Assembly (NCBI GenBank): GCA_019454985.1
Contig: JACFNF010000025.1
Location: 1-35,019, forward strand
Direction: 5' to 3'
Length of the DNA stretch: 35,019 nucleotides
Origin: Bacteroidales bacterium
Lineage (GTDB): Bacteria; Bacteroidota; Bacteroidia; Bacteroidales; F082
The position numbers were made by a program, and so were the translations under genes. Numbering within the stretch: the stretch's first letter is position 1; each line of letters begins with the position of its first letter. Below, piece after piece: positions 7,695 through 17,644 of this stretch. The notes under the pieces were generated by a model. It searched no databases. It had not been told where the DNA came from and worked only from the letters and a program-made list of their open reading frames with translations.

Positions 7695-8695
7695 TGCACT
7701 TTTTTGAAGATATCACATTTGCTCAGCAGGGCTATCTGTATGCCCTGTTGCTGATCCCACTGACCACAGTGTGGTATGTTCTCCGCGAGAAAAAACATCA
7801 TCCTGTTGTGCTGATGCCTAATTTAGCCATGTTTGCCCGTTTTGGCCGAAGCACAAAGGTGATGATGCGTCATCTTCTTTTCGGACTACGGATGATTGCT
7901 TTGGGGTTGCTCATTGTAGCGCTGGCCCGGCCACAGACCAGCTCACGCGGACAAAATGTAACGCGCGAAGGCATTGACATCGTGCTTTCGCTCGACGTCT
8001 CAGGATCCATGCTGGCCCGCGATCTCACGCCCGACCGTTTGGAAGCATCAAAAGCCGTGGCTGCCGACTTCATCAAAGGGCGTCCCAACGACAGAATTGG
8101 CTTAGTGATTTTCAGCGGTGAAACTTTCACACAGGTACCTCTCACCACCGACCATTCCATTCTGCTAAACATGTTTGGCGGTATAAAAAGCGGGATGATT
8201 GAAGACGGCACGGCCATTGGCGACGGTTTAGCCACTGCCGTGGCCCGGCTGAAAGATTCCGAAGCTATCTCTAAAGTGGTCATTCTACTCACCGACGGGG
8301 TAAACAATGCCGGTTCGGTTGACCCGCTCACAGCAGCCGAAATTGCCCGCACTTTCGGAATACGGGTTTACACCATCGGAGTAGGATCTTATGGCGAAGC
8401 CCCCTATCCCGTACAAACACCCTTTGGCATACAACTGCAGAATATGAAAGTCGAGATTGACGAACCGCTACTGCAAAACATCTCGCAAAAAACCAACGGT
8501 CAATACTTCAGAGCAACATCCAATAAAAAACTGGAAGAAATCTACAAGGAAATTGACCAGATGGAACGGTCGAAAATTGACGTCACCGAATTCAGCCGAA
8601 AATACGAGCAATATCTTGGTCTGGCCGTTACGGCTTTGGCTTTGCTTCTGCTCGAAACCCTGCTCAGGTTCACCTTATTTCGGTCAATCACCTGA
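7691..8695 (+). CDS. batA: BatA, von Willebrand A membrane protein
   Basis: BatA belongs to the Bacteroides aerotolerance group of membrane-anchored vWA proteins. It has 334 residues with N-terminal hydrophobic segments near 13-30 and 60-79, a vWA domain with MIDAS motif DVSGS (102-106) and later metal-site residues around LLTDG, and a C-terminal helix near 308-328. The VALARPQT stretch just before the domain is typical of BatA/BatB. It is followed after 14 bases by its paralogue batB. Direct roles in oxygen tolerance are debated; the operon is also linked to envelope stability. Confidence 0.93.
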   Translation: MMHFFEDITFAQQGYLYALLLIPLTTVWYVLREKKHHPVVLMPNLAMFARFGRSTKVMMRHLLFGLRMIALGLLIVALARPQTSSRGQNVTREGIDIVLSLDVSGSMLARDLTPDRLEASKAVAADFIKGRPNDRIGLVIFSGETFTQVPLTTDHSILLNMFGGIKSGMIEDGTAIGDGLATAVARLKDSEAISKVVILLTDGVNNAGSVDPLTAAEIARTFGIRVYTIGVGSYGEAPYPVQTPFGIQLQNMKVEIDEPLLQNISQKTNGQYFRATSNKKLEEIYKEIDQMERSKIDVTEFSRKYEQYLGLAVTALALLLLETLLRFTLFRSIT

Positions 8696-8709
8696 AAGCG
8701 TTAACGACT

Positions 8710-9774
8710 ATGGAAACCAGCATATTCAAATTTGAAAGACCCGAAGCGCTGTACCTGCTGCTTATCATTCCGCTTGTACTGGGCTTCTTCATGTTTGCGC
8801 GCTATCAGCGTCGTCAGGCCATGCGCAGTTTCGCCGATTTAGCCATGTTCAAAACAATCATGCCATTTGAGTCATTCACCCGGCCCTGGATTAAAATCAC
8901 ATTGCTTTTATCCGCCCTGACGATGCTCATCATTGGCATTGCCAATCCGCAAACCGGTTCACGGATGGAAGAGGTAAAGCGCGAAGGCATTGATGTGTTT
9001 ATTGCTTTGGATGTATCCAACTCTATGCTGGCTGAGGACATCCAGCCAAACCGTTTGGAGCGTTCGCGCCAGGCCATTAACCGGCTCATTGATAAGCTCA
9101 CCGGCGACCGCATCGGCATCATCGTGTTTGCCGGAAAGGCTTATATGCAGCTCCCGCTGACTACCGACTACAATGCTGCCCGTCTTTTTGTATCCACCAT
9201 CAACACAGGTATGGTTCCAAGCCAGGGTACTGCCATCGGCGAAGCCATCCGTATGGCTGTCGCTTCGTTTGATGAAGAGGTTTCGCGAAACAAAGTCATC
9301 ATCATCATTTCAGATGGCGAAGATCATGAAGATCAAGCCATTAAAGCCGCACAGGAAGCTTCGGCCAAAGGCATCACCGTTTATACTATCGGAATGGGGC
9401 TGGCCGAAGGCGCACCTATCCCATTATACAATCAATACGGTAAAAATATCGGATTCAAGAAAGACCGCAACCAAAATACCGTGGTGACCAAACTCAACGA
9501 AGGGCTTCTTCAGGAAGTGGCTTCGGCCGGCAATGGCGCCTATGTGAGGGCTAACAATATCCGTTCGGGGCTCGAAACCATTTTTGCTGAAATCAATAAG
9601 ATTGCCAAGTCTGAAATTGAAACACGCATCTTCACAGATTACGAAAACCGATTCCCGTTATTTTTGGGTTTCGCCATTTTATTCCTTTTCATTGAAGTGT
9701 TTATTGCACTGCGAAAGACCGTATGGGAATCAAAAATTAACCTTTTTGATAAGCCGAAGAAACATGAAGCATAA
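8710..9774 (+). CDS. batB: BatB, von Willebrand A membrane protein
   Basis: This paralogue of BatA has 354 residues. Hydrophobic segments lie near 13-31 and 61-79, the vWA MIDAS motif is DVSNS (101-105), and a C-terminal helix near 315-335 is followed by a short cytoplasmic tail. The acidic ISDGEDHED stretch carries a further metal-site aspartate. Its last codons overlap the start of batC by 11 bases, so the two are translationally coupled. Confidence 0.93.
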   Translation: METSIFKFERPEALYLLLIIPLVLGFFMFARYQRRQAMRSFADLAMFKTIMPFESFTRPWIKITLLLSALTMLIIGIANPQTGSRMEEVKREGIDVFIALDVSNSMLAEDIQPNRLERSRQAINRLIDKLTGDRIGIIVFAGKAYMQLPLTTDYNAARLFVSTINTGMVPSQGTAIGEAIRMAVASFDEEVSRNKVIIIISDGEDHEDQAIKAAQEASAKGITVYTIGMGLAEGAPIPLYNQYGKNIGFKKDRNQNTVVTKLNEGLLQEVASAGNGAYVRANNIRSGLETIFAEINKIAKSEIETRIFTDYENRFPLFLGFAILFLFIEVFIALRKTVWESKINLFDKPKKHEA

Positions 9775-10513
9775 TTTTTTAACCATCGTCATTTTGCTGT
9801 CAGGTTTGGGGATGCTACAAGCCCAAAGCGAGCGTTCGCTAGTCCGACATGGCAATAAGCTCTATCAGGAAGGCGATTTTTCGGGAGCTGAAGTCAACTA
9901 TTCCAAGGCTACTGACCTTAATCCCCAGAGCGAGAAAGCCACCTTCAACCTTGGCAATGCCCGTTATCAGCAAAAAAATTATGAAGGAGCAAGGGAGCAG
10001 TTTGAAAAAACTGCAGCCATGAGCCGGAACCCTAAAATTGAATCGCAGGCCTGGTATAATGCCGGCAACAGTCTGATGAGCCAGGAGAAATATGCCGAAA
10101 GCATTGAAAATTACAAAAAAGCCCTCCGGCTCAATCCGTCTGACGACGATGCACGCTACAACCTTGAGTATGCCCGTTGGAAACTAAAACAACAACAGGA
10201 GCAACAAAAACAGGATCAGCAGAATCAGAAAAACGATCAGAAAGATCAAAAGGAGCAGAAGGATCAAAAACAAGATCAGCAAGACAAACAGCAGGATCAG
10301 CAAAACCAGCAACAACAGCAGCAGCAACAGAATCATCAAGAGCAGCAAAACGATCGCAACCAGCAATCGGCACAGCAGCCCCAGCAGATATCGAAAGAGG
10401 AGGCTGAGCGAATGTTGCAGGCTCTGAGTGCCGAAGAAAAGAAAACCCTGCAAAAATTAAATGAGCAGAAGGTGAAAGCGGCATCTGCCGTCAAGTCCGA
10501 AAAAGACTGGTAA
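9764..10513 (+). CDS. batC: BatC, TPR protein with Gln-rich tail
   Basis: The start at 9764 gives a clean signal peptide (MKHNFLTIVILLSGLGMLQA); the frame extends further upstream inside batB but that part is not protein-like. The 249 residues hold about three tetratricopeptide repeats (roughly 24-57, 58-91, 95-128). A long low-complexity stretch of Gln, Lys, Asp and Asn follows (about 141-205), then a short helical end closing in KDW. BatC proteins are periplasmic and are thought to scaffold the vWA proteins. The Gln-rich tail is typical of the family but long here. Confidence 0.9.
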   Translation: MKHNFLTIVILLSGLGMLQAQSERSLVRHGNKLYQEGDFSGAEVNYSKATDLNPQSEKATFNLGNARYQQKNYEGAREQFEKTAAMSRNPKIESQAWYNAGNSLMSQEKYAESIENYKKALRLNPSDDDARYNLEYARWKLKQQQEQQKQDQQNQKNDQKDQKEQKDQKQDQQDKQQDQQNQQQQQQQQNHQEQQNDRNQQSAQQPQQISKEEAERMLQALSAEEKKTLQKLNEQKVKAASAVKSEKDW

Positions 10514-10593
10514 TTCCAGTCGGAGCAAATCCTTAATTTTGGGATGTTTTTGAAAACGAAATCAAAACAATAGAAAACAAGAGTTAATCAAAG

Positions 10594-12408
10594 ATGAAGA
10601 AGGCCGCTTTTATCACCCTGCTCATAGTCGGAATGATTCGCCTGAGCGCCCTGTCGCAAAGTGTGAGCTTTGAGCTGAGTACCAAAACACAGGTCGAGGT
10701 TGGCGAGCAGTTTCAGGTTGTACTCACCCTGAGTGCCGAAGGCAGCAACTTTTCGGGCCCCGATTTCAAAGGCTTTGATGTGCTTACCGGCCCCATGATG
10801 TCAACCAGTTCGAGCATCAACATTGTAAATGGCAGAATGGATCGTTCCTTTAACCAGACTTACACCTATATTATAATGGCACAAAAAGCCGGTGAATTTA
10901 CCATTGGGCCGGCATCGGTTACCGTTAACGGCAACCGGCTGACGTCCAATAAAGTGACGGTTCGTGTGACAGCCGGAAGCACCAATCCCGGTAAAGCAGA
11001 AGTGAGCGGCAGCAACGACGACATCTTTCTGAAAGCCGTGCCCGATAAGCGAAAGGTAAGTTTAGGCGAACAAGTAATCATCACCTACAAACTCTACACC
11101 AAAGTGCCAATCGCAAATCTGACCGTCACCAAAATTTCTTCATTTCCAGGTTTTTGGATGAAAAACCTTTTGGATACCAATAAAGAAATCAAACAGTCAA
11201 GGCAAGTCATCAATGGTTCGGAATACATCGTTGCCGATATCCGCCAGGTTGCACTTTTCCCTCAGAAAAGCGGTACACTGAGTATTGAGCCAATGGAGCT
11301 GAGTTGTACAGCTCAAATCAGGGTACAGTCGCAACGCAATATGCGCGACCCGTTTGAGGCCTTTTTCAACGACCCCTTTTTCAATCGTGGCATACAAAAT
11401 GTGGAAAAGAAGCTAACCTCTGAGGCTATCTCCATCCAGGTGGAGCCCTTGCCTACGGCTCAGCGTCCGGCCGATTTTAAAGGAGCTGTCGGTCAGTTTG
11501 GCTTCCAGTCGTCCATTGACCGCGATCAGGTGAAGACGGGCGATGCCATCAATCTGGTTTATACCATCAATGGAACAGGCAACCTCGAACTGATTGATCT
11601 GCCGGCGCCGGTTTTCCCCAGTGACTTCGAGGTGTATGAACCCAAAATAACGACCGATATCAAAACAAATGCCGGTGGCATCAGCGGTAGCCGCAAAGTG
11701 GAATACCTGATTATCCCGCGCGTGAGAGGCAGCTTTACAATCCCGCCTGTTCATTTTGTGTATTTCGATCCACGCACTTCTACATACAACACCTTAAGCT
11801 CACCCGAATACCCCATTCATGTTGAAAAAGGCGAAGGCAGCTCGGCAAGCGAGGGAATGACAGCCAGCTCACAGGAGAGAATCACCTATCTAGGATCCGA
11901 CATCCGTCATATCAATCTCAAGAAAACAAGCCTGAAAAACAAAAACGATTTCTTCTTTGCTTCGTGGCTCTATTTTCTGATCATTTTGGGCGGGTCGCTT
12001 CTGTTTGCTCTTGCCCTGTTGCGTCACCGCAAACTCGATCATCTCCGGAGCAATCAATCGTTGATGAGGCTTCGTCAGGCCACCAAAGTAGCCCGGAAAA
12101 AACTCGCTAATGCTCAGGCTCACCTTCAAAAGAAAGATCAGGACGCTTTCTATTTAGAAATGTCACAAGCTTTGTGGGGCTATCTTTCTGATAAATTTAC
12201 CATCCCCCGCTCCGAACTCTCTATCGAAAACGTAAAAGCTACCCTGCAACAACGCAAGGCCCCCGATGAACTGATTGATGCTTTTGTTGATGCTTTGAAC
12301 AATTGTGAGTTCGCCCGATTCTCGCCAGGCGATGCCGGACAAAAAATGGATGACCTTTATCGTCAAGGCATCGAACTGATTACAAAAACAGAAGGAACAA
12401 TCCGGTAA
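10594..12408 (+). CDS. batD: BatD, large membrane-anchored Bat protein
   Basis: The 604-residue protein has a signal peptide (about 1-21), a large periplasmic beta-rich region of immunoglobulin-like segments (about 22-445), one transmembrane helix near 450-475, and a cytoplasmic helical domain. The segment KAVPDKRKVSLGEQVIITYK is characteristic of BatD. The C-terminal domain resembles that of the shorter protein at 6729. It lies 80 bases after batC and 17 before batE. Confidence 0.92.
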   Translation: MKKAAFITLLIVGMIRLSALSQSVSFELSTKTQVEVGEQFQVVLTLSAEGSNFSGPDFKGFDVLTGPMMSTSSSINIVNGRMDRSFNQTYTYIIMAQKAGEFTIGPASVTVNGNRLTSNKVTVRVTAGSTNPGKAEVSGSNDDIFLKAVPDKRKVSLGEQVIITYKLYTKVPIANLTVTKISSFPGFWMKNLLDTNKEIKQSRQVINGSEYIVADIRQVALFPQKSGTLSIEPMELSCTAQIRVQSQRNMRDPFEAFFNDPFFNRGIQNVEKKLTSEAISIQVEPLPTAQRPADFKGAVGQFGFQSSIDRDQVKTGDAINLVYTINGTGNLELIDLPAPVFPSDFEVYEPKITTDIKTNAGGISGSRKVEYLIIPRVRGSFTIPPVHFVYFDPRTSTYNTLSSPEYPIHVEKGEGSSASEGMTASSQERITYLGSDIRHINLKKTSLKNKNDFFFASWLYFLIILGGSLLFALALLRHRKLDHLRSNQSLMRLRQATKVARKKLANAQAHLQKKDQDAFYLEMSQALWGYLSDKFTIPRSELSIENVKATLQQRKAPDELIDAFVDALNNCEFARFSPGDAGQKMDDLYRQGIELITKTEGTIR

Positions 12409-12425
12409 TTCAAACAACGAAACGT

Positions 12426-13196
12426 ATGAAAAAAATGAATATCTTACGGAAGCTCATTTTACTGCCGCTGTTTTTCATCTTCTCGTCTGCGCTTGCCCAA
12501 TCGCCAGCCCAACAGCTCGAAGCTGCCAACAAACTTTATGGCGAAGCACATTATGAGGAAGCATTGAAAACTTACCTTAGTCTGATTGATCTGGGATATA
12601 GTTCAGATGCTTTGTTCTTTAACACCGGAAACACTTATTTCAAGCTCAAAGACATTCCATCGGCCATACTCTATTATGAGAAAGCGCTGAAACTCAACCC
12701 TTCGGATGACGACATCCGTCATAATCTGCAAGTGACAAACAGCATGATCACCGATAAGATTGACGTCATGCCCGAATTGTTTTTCAGGCAATGGTGGCGT
12801 GCTTTTTACAACCTGATGCCTGCCGACAGCTGGGCCTGGGCTTCGGTAATTGTTTTTCTTTTCACACTCGTGGCAGCTTATTTTTATTTTACGTCAAGTC
12901 GTACGGACATTCGACGGCTTTCGTTTTTTGCCGGAATTTTACTCATCATCCTGACGATTGGCACTTTTGGTTTAGCCTCACAAAAATATTACTATACGCG
13001 TCAAACCAACGAGGCCATCATCTTTGCTTCGACCATCACCGTTAAAAGTTCGCCTTCCGAATCAAGTGTTGATCTTTTTGTGTTGCACGAAGGCACCAAA
13101 GTAGCGTTATTGGATCAAACTGCCGGATGGCGAAAAATCAGAATTGCCAACGGGAGCATTGGCTGGCTGCCCGAAGACTCTTTTAAAGGCATTTAA
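12426..13196 (+). CDS. batE: BatE, TPR and SH3-like membrane protein
   Basis: The 256 residues comprise a signal peptide (about 1-24), tetratricopeptide repeats (about 27-105, including ALKLNPSDDDIRHNL), two transmembrane segments near 136-157 and 165-186, and a C-terminal bacterial SH3-like domain (about 195-256, ending in GWRKIRIANGSIGWLPEDSF). It completes the Bat set. One base separates it from the next gene. Confidence 0.92.
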   Translation: MKKMNILRKLILLPLFFIFSSALAQSPAQQLEAANKLYGEAHYEEALKTYLSLIDLGYSSDALFFNTGNTYFKLKDIPSAILYYEKALKLNPSDDDIRHNLQVTNSMITDKIDVMPELFFRQWWRAFYNLMPADSWAWASVIVFLFTLVAAYFYFTSSRTDIRRLSFFAGILLIILTIGTFGLASQKYYYTRQTNEAIIFASTITVKSSPSESSVDLFVLHEGTKVALLDQTAGWRKIRIANGSIGWLPEDSFKGI

Positions 13197-13197
13197 C

Positions 13198-14430
13198 ATG
13201 TCGTCAGCCCAGCACCGGTTCGTTGCCGCGGGCTTTCTCATCCTCGCGCTGCTCCCTTTCGTCCAGGGCTGTTTGAAATCATCGGGGCCGGTTCTGCCCC
13301 AGGATGTTGTCCGTGTCATCGGCGAAACCGGCGTCAACCGGACGGAACTCACCAAAACTATTGTACGATATTATCCCGACGACAGCCTGAAACTTAAGGC
13401 CGCATATTTTCTAATTAGAAACATCGCTCGCCAATACAGCGTTGAATACGAGCTTGTTGATTCGCGAGAGAACAAAATTCCATTTCAGGCAACCGAGCTG
13501 GATGATTCAATACCACTCAAAGAAAGTTGGGAATTGTTTTCCGGAAAACATGGTCATCCCAGGTTTCAAGCACTGAGATTCAGCATGGATCGTGATACAC
13601 TCACGGCTTCTTTTCTGGTTAAAACCATTGATTTAGCTGTTGAAAGTCGTAAGTGGCCGTGGGCGACTGATATTCACGACACCGATTTTTACGAGAACGT
13701 GCTGCCTTATCGTGTATTCAATGAGTATCCCGACGACTGGCGTCAGTATCTGGCCGATTTCATTTTGCCGCAAATCACCGACAGCATCCGCCATAGTCGC
13801 AATCAAATTGCTTTTTTGGTAAATCAGATAATCAATCATTTGATTGTTAACGACAATCGTTTCAGCAAACGAACGCACTTCCCCACACCTAAAGAAGTGC
13901 TTGAACGAGGCCGGGGCAGTGAGGAAGAAATCTGTGACTTAAAAATCAAAATCCTGCGCAGCATCGGCATTCCGGCTGCTTTGGATTATATCCCTTATGC
14001 TGTTGATGGCATTCCAGCGCGTTTTATTCCGGTTTTTCTCAACGAAAACAATGTGTATCAGCCGCTTCTAGCTGATGAGGGCGAGATTTCTTCTTTTAAG
14101 CAAATTCCAAAAGTATTCCGGCGCTGCTTTCGCTTATGCAAAGAAGATTTGTTTACACTTAAAAAACCTGATCAGCCTAGTCCGCCATTTCTCGGGCATT
14201 ATCCCCAAATAGATGTCACCCGATATTATGTTCCGATTGACAGCATAGTTTTTGAAGGTTCATGTGATGACACACTGATATATCTGACTGTTTTGCATGA
14301 TGATGAATGGAAAGCCATAGATTGGGCTTTTTTCAAAGAAGGGAAAGCAGTTTTTCATCAAATTGGCCCCATAAAAAATGTTCGTTTTGCACAAATGAAG
14401 GCCGGCACGCTTCTCTTACTGCCGCAATAG
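13198..14430 (+). CDS. Lipoprotein with degenerate transglutaminase-like domain
   Basis: I chose the ATG at 13198, one base after batE, because it starts a lipoprotein signal peptide with a plausible lipobox (FVQGC, Cys near residue 26). The protein has 410 residues. The stretch GRGSEEEICDLKIKILRSIG, then IPAALDYIPY, resembles the core of Bacteroidota transglutaminase-like lipoproteins (GxC...RxxGIPxxxDYxP). The catalytic Cys position appears to be Glu or Ser here, and the usual GHxW histidine motif downstream is missing, so it is probably non-catalytic. Position suggests it is the last gene of the Bat operon. The family assignment is inference. Confidence 0.65.
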   Translation: MSSAQHRFVAAGFLILALLPFVQGCLKSSGPVLPQDVVRVIGETGVNRTELTKTIVRYYPDDSLKLKAAYFLIRNIARQYSVEYELVDSRENKIPFQATELDDSIPLKESWELFSGKHGHPRFQALRFSMDRDTLTASFLVKTIDLAVESRKWPWATDIHDTDFYENVLPYRVFNEYPDDWRQYLADFILPQITDSIRHSRNQIAFLVNQIINHLIVNDNRFSKRTHFPTPKEVLERGRGSEEEICDLKIKILRSIGIPAALDYIPYAVDGIPARFIPVFLNENNVYQPLLADEGEISSFKQIPKVFRRCFRLCKEDLFTLKKPDQPSPPFLGHYPQIDVTRYYVPIDSIVFEGSCDDTLIYLTVLHDDEWKAIDWAFFKEGKAVFHQIGPIKNVRFAQMKAGTLLLLPQ

Positions 14431-14572
14431 TCTTCAGTTACCTTCCGTATTTCTGGGCTAAAACTACAGATTTCGCCAATCTTTTTTTGAAACTTTTGTT
14501 CAAGTCATTAATTTGGCTTTCAAATTTTTAGTCAAAAACAACGAAAAATGCCGACCAAACCGGAATGTTGCT

Positions 14573-14580
14573 TACTTTTG
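14573..14580 (+). promoter_or_regulatory. Possible -7 element upstream of the BNR-repeat gene (TACTTTTG)
   Basis: TACTTTTG fits TAnnTTTG. It implies a leader of about 130 bases before the ATG at 14720. The 14431-14719 gap has no other gene and no convincing terminator. Confidence 0.4.
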
Positions 14581-14719
14581 CAGATTGAAACAGTGGCAAA
14601 AGCTGTTAATGATTGTTAAATAAAAACTGTAACAAGCTGTTGCAGGTAACAAATATTAGCGTAACTTGTGCCACTATTTCAGGTCAGTACAGATCCAAAT
14701 ACCATTTAAATCAGATCAT

Positions 14720-17617
14720 ATGAAAAAAGGATTTTTACTCGTTAGTATTCTTTTAATAATCAACTCTTTGCAATTCGCAAAAGCGGAAGGTAAGAACGAG
14801 GGTCCCGGCTCGGCAAAGCCGCAAGAAATTTCATCAGCGGCCTATCTTCACTCGTTACGAGCCAATCAAACGACAGGTAAAATTAATCTTGCCGATGTAG
14901 TAAGGGCAAGTGTTGAGGTTCGTGCCATGGCATCAAGCCGTCATTCTGCCGGTTTGGAGTGGACCTCGCTCGGCCCCGACAATTATGGCGGAAAGACCAA
15001 AGGCATTGTGTATGACAACAAAGATGCCAGCGGGCAGACGATTTTTGCCGGAGCCACAGGAGGAGGTATCTGGAAATCAGTCAACGGCGGCATCACCTGG
15101 AATCCGGTTGCCAACGCCAATATGATGGTAAGCGCCATGATTCAAACCGCTTCGGGTGATATTTATGTTGGCACGGGCGACGGTTTCAACTCGCAGGTTA
15201 CCAGCGTATTGGGAGATCTTGGTTACAGCACGGGATTTATGGGTAATGGCATTTGGAAATCAACCGATGGCCAGACTTTTACCCAGATTCCTTCCACCAT
15301 ACCACAACTGAACGACAATTCTTCGGCATGGGCATTCGTCAACGAACTTGCAGCCAATGGCAATGGCCATCTTTTTGCAGCCACCAACACCGGTTTACTT
15401 TACAGCACCGATGGTGGAAACAGTTGGTCCACTGCCAAGGACGATAACGGTAACGAGCTCAGCCAAAACGCACAAGATATTCAAATTGCTTCCGATGGCA
15501 CCTTAGGCGCTGTTGTTGACAATAAAGTTTATATCTCCAAAAACGGGCCTACAGCATTTCAGCTTATCTCGACCAACGAGGCTAACATGCTGCCTTCGGC
15601 CGAAGTTACAAGAGCCAAGATCGCTTTTGCACCCTCAAATCCATCTATTGTATATGCTGCTTTGGTAAACAACCTTGGCGTTCATATCGGTATTTATCGT
15701 TCAGAGAATAAAGGCGAAAGCTGGTCAGTAATTCTCCCTGCCACCAACTCGGTGAATATTTTTGGCTCACGTGGCAACCAGAACAATGTGTTGGTTGTAT
15801 TCCCCAATGACCCCGACCGTTTGATTGTTGGAGGCTCACGACTCTCCCAAGGAAGAAAAGTAGTGGCCGAGGGCCTTTTTGCATGGGATATTGAATCCAC
15901 CACCGGTGGAGCCGGCTTTTGGCCGAATTATCTGCATTTTGGTGTTGAACGCGTAGTCTTCAAACCCGGATCACCCAATGAGTTTTTTGTTGCAACCGCC
16001 GGTGGCGTGCAACAGGGACATCTCAATGGCGAAGATTATGTGTTCTCGATCAACAACCGCAACTATATCACCAGTCAATATTACGCCGTTGCCCCATCAG
16101 GCCGTGAAAACCGTATCTTGGGCGGATCGCAGGATCAGGGAACGATTTTTATCTCGGGAGAAGGCAACTCGGAACGACAGGGCGAAACGGTTTATCAGGA
16201 TGGTCTGCCGGGCGGTCCCGTTGTTGTTTCCACCATCAACCCAATGGCCATGGTAGTCACCACGGACAAAGGAGCCATGCAGCGTTCGGAAGATATGGGT
16301 TTCACCTTCTCGAACCAGTTTAAACCCGTTGACAATATGAATCCGCAGGCATACCTCACTCCCATTGCCTTGTGGGAAAGCTATGACGACCAGTTCAGTG
16401 GCGACTCGGTTACTTTCCGTGCCAAAAGAAATTATTCTGGCGGTGAGACCATCAAAGTAAAAAGTAAAAACTTTGAGCACCCATTCTATTACAAACTCCC
16501 TGCAAATCAAAACCTTGCGATTGGCGATACCCTCAGGGTAAAAGATATCGTAACCACTAAACTCTTTATTGCAACAGCCAATAAAATCTGGATGACCCGC
16601 GAGTTGCTCAACTTCGGCAAACTACCGGAATGGTACGAAATCAGCAACGCATCGGTAGGATTCACTGGTATGCCACAGTCCATCGGTCTTTCAAAAGATG
16701 CCAATCATCTCTTTGTAGGCACAAAAGACGGTAAGTTGTATCGTATATCCAATATTGCCATTGCCTACAATTACGAAAGAGCTCATGTAAGCAGTCCTTC
16801 CTGTGTAATTGCCACAAAAGAAATTCCGGTATATCTCCCCGGAACAACTACTCCGATCTCACAAGCCATCACCTCCATTTCGGTTGACCCCTCCAATGCA
16901 AACAATGTGATCATCACTTTGTCCAACTATGGTAACGAGCATTATGTTTTCGGAACCACCAATGCTTTGGATGCAACCCCCACTTTCACCAGCCGTCAGG
17001 GCAATCTGCCTAAAATGCCTGTTTACTCAAGCCTGCTCGAGATGAGCAACAGTGGCCTGGCATTTGTTGGAACGGAGTTTGGTTTATTCCAGACCAGCAA
17101 TGTTTTCGATGCTTCACCAAACTGGGTTGCCGACCAAACCTTGGCCAATATTCCCGTTTTCGACCTCAAGCAGCAGTTGATCAATAAATCGCCCGACACT
17201 CTGCAACTGATTAACGGACCTGAAGTGACCATCAAAGAATTTTGGGGGACCAACAATCTGGGTATTATTTATGCTGCTACTTTTGGCAAGGGGCTCTATC
17301 GCTGCAACGAATACAGAAAACCTGTCGGCATCGAAGAACGTCCATCAGCTGAAATGAGTGTCAACACCCTCTCCATCTTCCCTAACCCTGTTCGCGACAA
17401 CCGGGCCGAAGTAAGCTTTGAGCTCAAAGTATCGGCACCTGTTGAAGTCGAAATTTTTGATTTTCAGGGACGTTTGGTTGGAAAAGAAAAATACGGAAAC
17501 CTTGTGGCCGGAAAGCACCAGCAAAAGTTAACTATCAATCATCTCAAACCAGGCAGTTACATCCTGAGGCTTACTGCATCCGGCAACAGCATGACAACCA
17601 AATTCCTTGTTTACTAA
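14720..17617 (+). CDS. Secreted BNR/sortilin-like repeat protein with T9SS sorting domain
   Basis: The start at 14720 begins a signal peptide (MKKGFLLVSILLIINSLQFA); the frame runs 18 codons further upstream. The protein has 965 residues. The body carries propeller repeats of the BNR/sortilin kind, such as GGGIWKSVNGGITWNPV and GLLYSTDGGNSWS, with several SxDGGxxW Asp-boxes. The last 80 or so residues form a type A T9SS C-terminal domain: SIFPNPV, then VEIFDFQGRLV, LKPGSYILRL and a terminal TTKFLVY. It is therefore predicted to be exported across the outer membrane by T9SS and anchored or released at the surface. Its substrate is unknown. Confidence 0.85.
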   Translation: MKKGFLLVSILLIINSLQFAKAEGKNEGPGSAKPQEISSAAYLHSLRANQTTGKINLADVVRASVEVRAMASSRHSAGLEWTSLGPDNYGGKTKGIVYDNKDASGQTIFAGATGGGIWKSVNGGITWNPVANANMMVSAMIQTASGDIYVGTGDGFNSQVTSVLGDLGYSTGFMGNGIWKSTDGQTFTQIPSTIPQLNDNSSAWAFVNELAANGNGHLFAATNTGLLYSTDGGNSWSTAKDDNGNELSQNAQDIQIASDGTLGAVVDNKVYISKNGPTAFQLISTNEANMLPSAEVTRAKIAFAPSNPSIVYAALVNNLGVHIGIYRSENKGESWSVILPATNSVNIFGSRGNQNNVLVVFPNDPDRLIVGGSRLSQGRKVVAEGLFAWDIESTTGGAGFWPNYLHFGVERVVFKPGSPNEFFVATAGGVQQGHLNGEDYVFSINNRNYITSQYYAVAPSGRENRILGGSQDQGTIFISGEGNSERQGETVYQDGLPGGPVVVSTINPMAMVVTTDKGAMQRSEDMGFTFSNQFKPVDNMNPQAYLTPIALWESYDDQFSGDSVTFRAKRNYSGGETIKVKSKNFEHPFYYKLPANQNLAIGDTLRVKDIVTTKLFIATANKIWMTRELLNFGKLPEWYEISNASVGFTGMPQSIGLSKDANHLFVGTKDGKLYRISNIAIAYNYERAHVSSPSCVIATKEIPVYLPGTTTPISQAITSISVDPSNANNVIITLSNYGNEHYVFGTTNALDATPTFTSRQGNLPKMPVYSSLLEMSNSGLAFVGTEFGLFQTSNVFDASPNWVADQTLANIPVFDLKQQLINKSPDTLQLINGPEVTIKEFWGTNNLGIIYAATFGKGLYRCNEYRKPVGIEERPSAEMSVNTLSIFPNPVRDNRAEVSFELKVSAPVEVEIFDFQGRLVGKEKYGNLVAGKHQQKLTINHLKPGSYILRLTASGNSMTTKFLVY

Positions 17618-17644
17618 TCAAGAATCATTAAAACCCGTAATACG

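Noticed and set aside
10131..10484. Long Leu- and Ala-rich open frames opposite batC
   Set aside because: They are the complement of the Gln-rich codons of batC; low-complexity sequence opens all frames.
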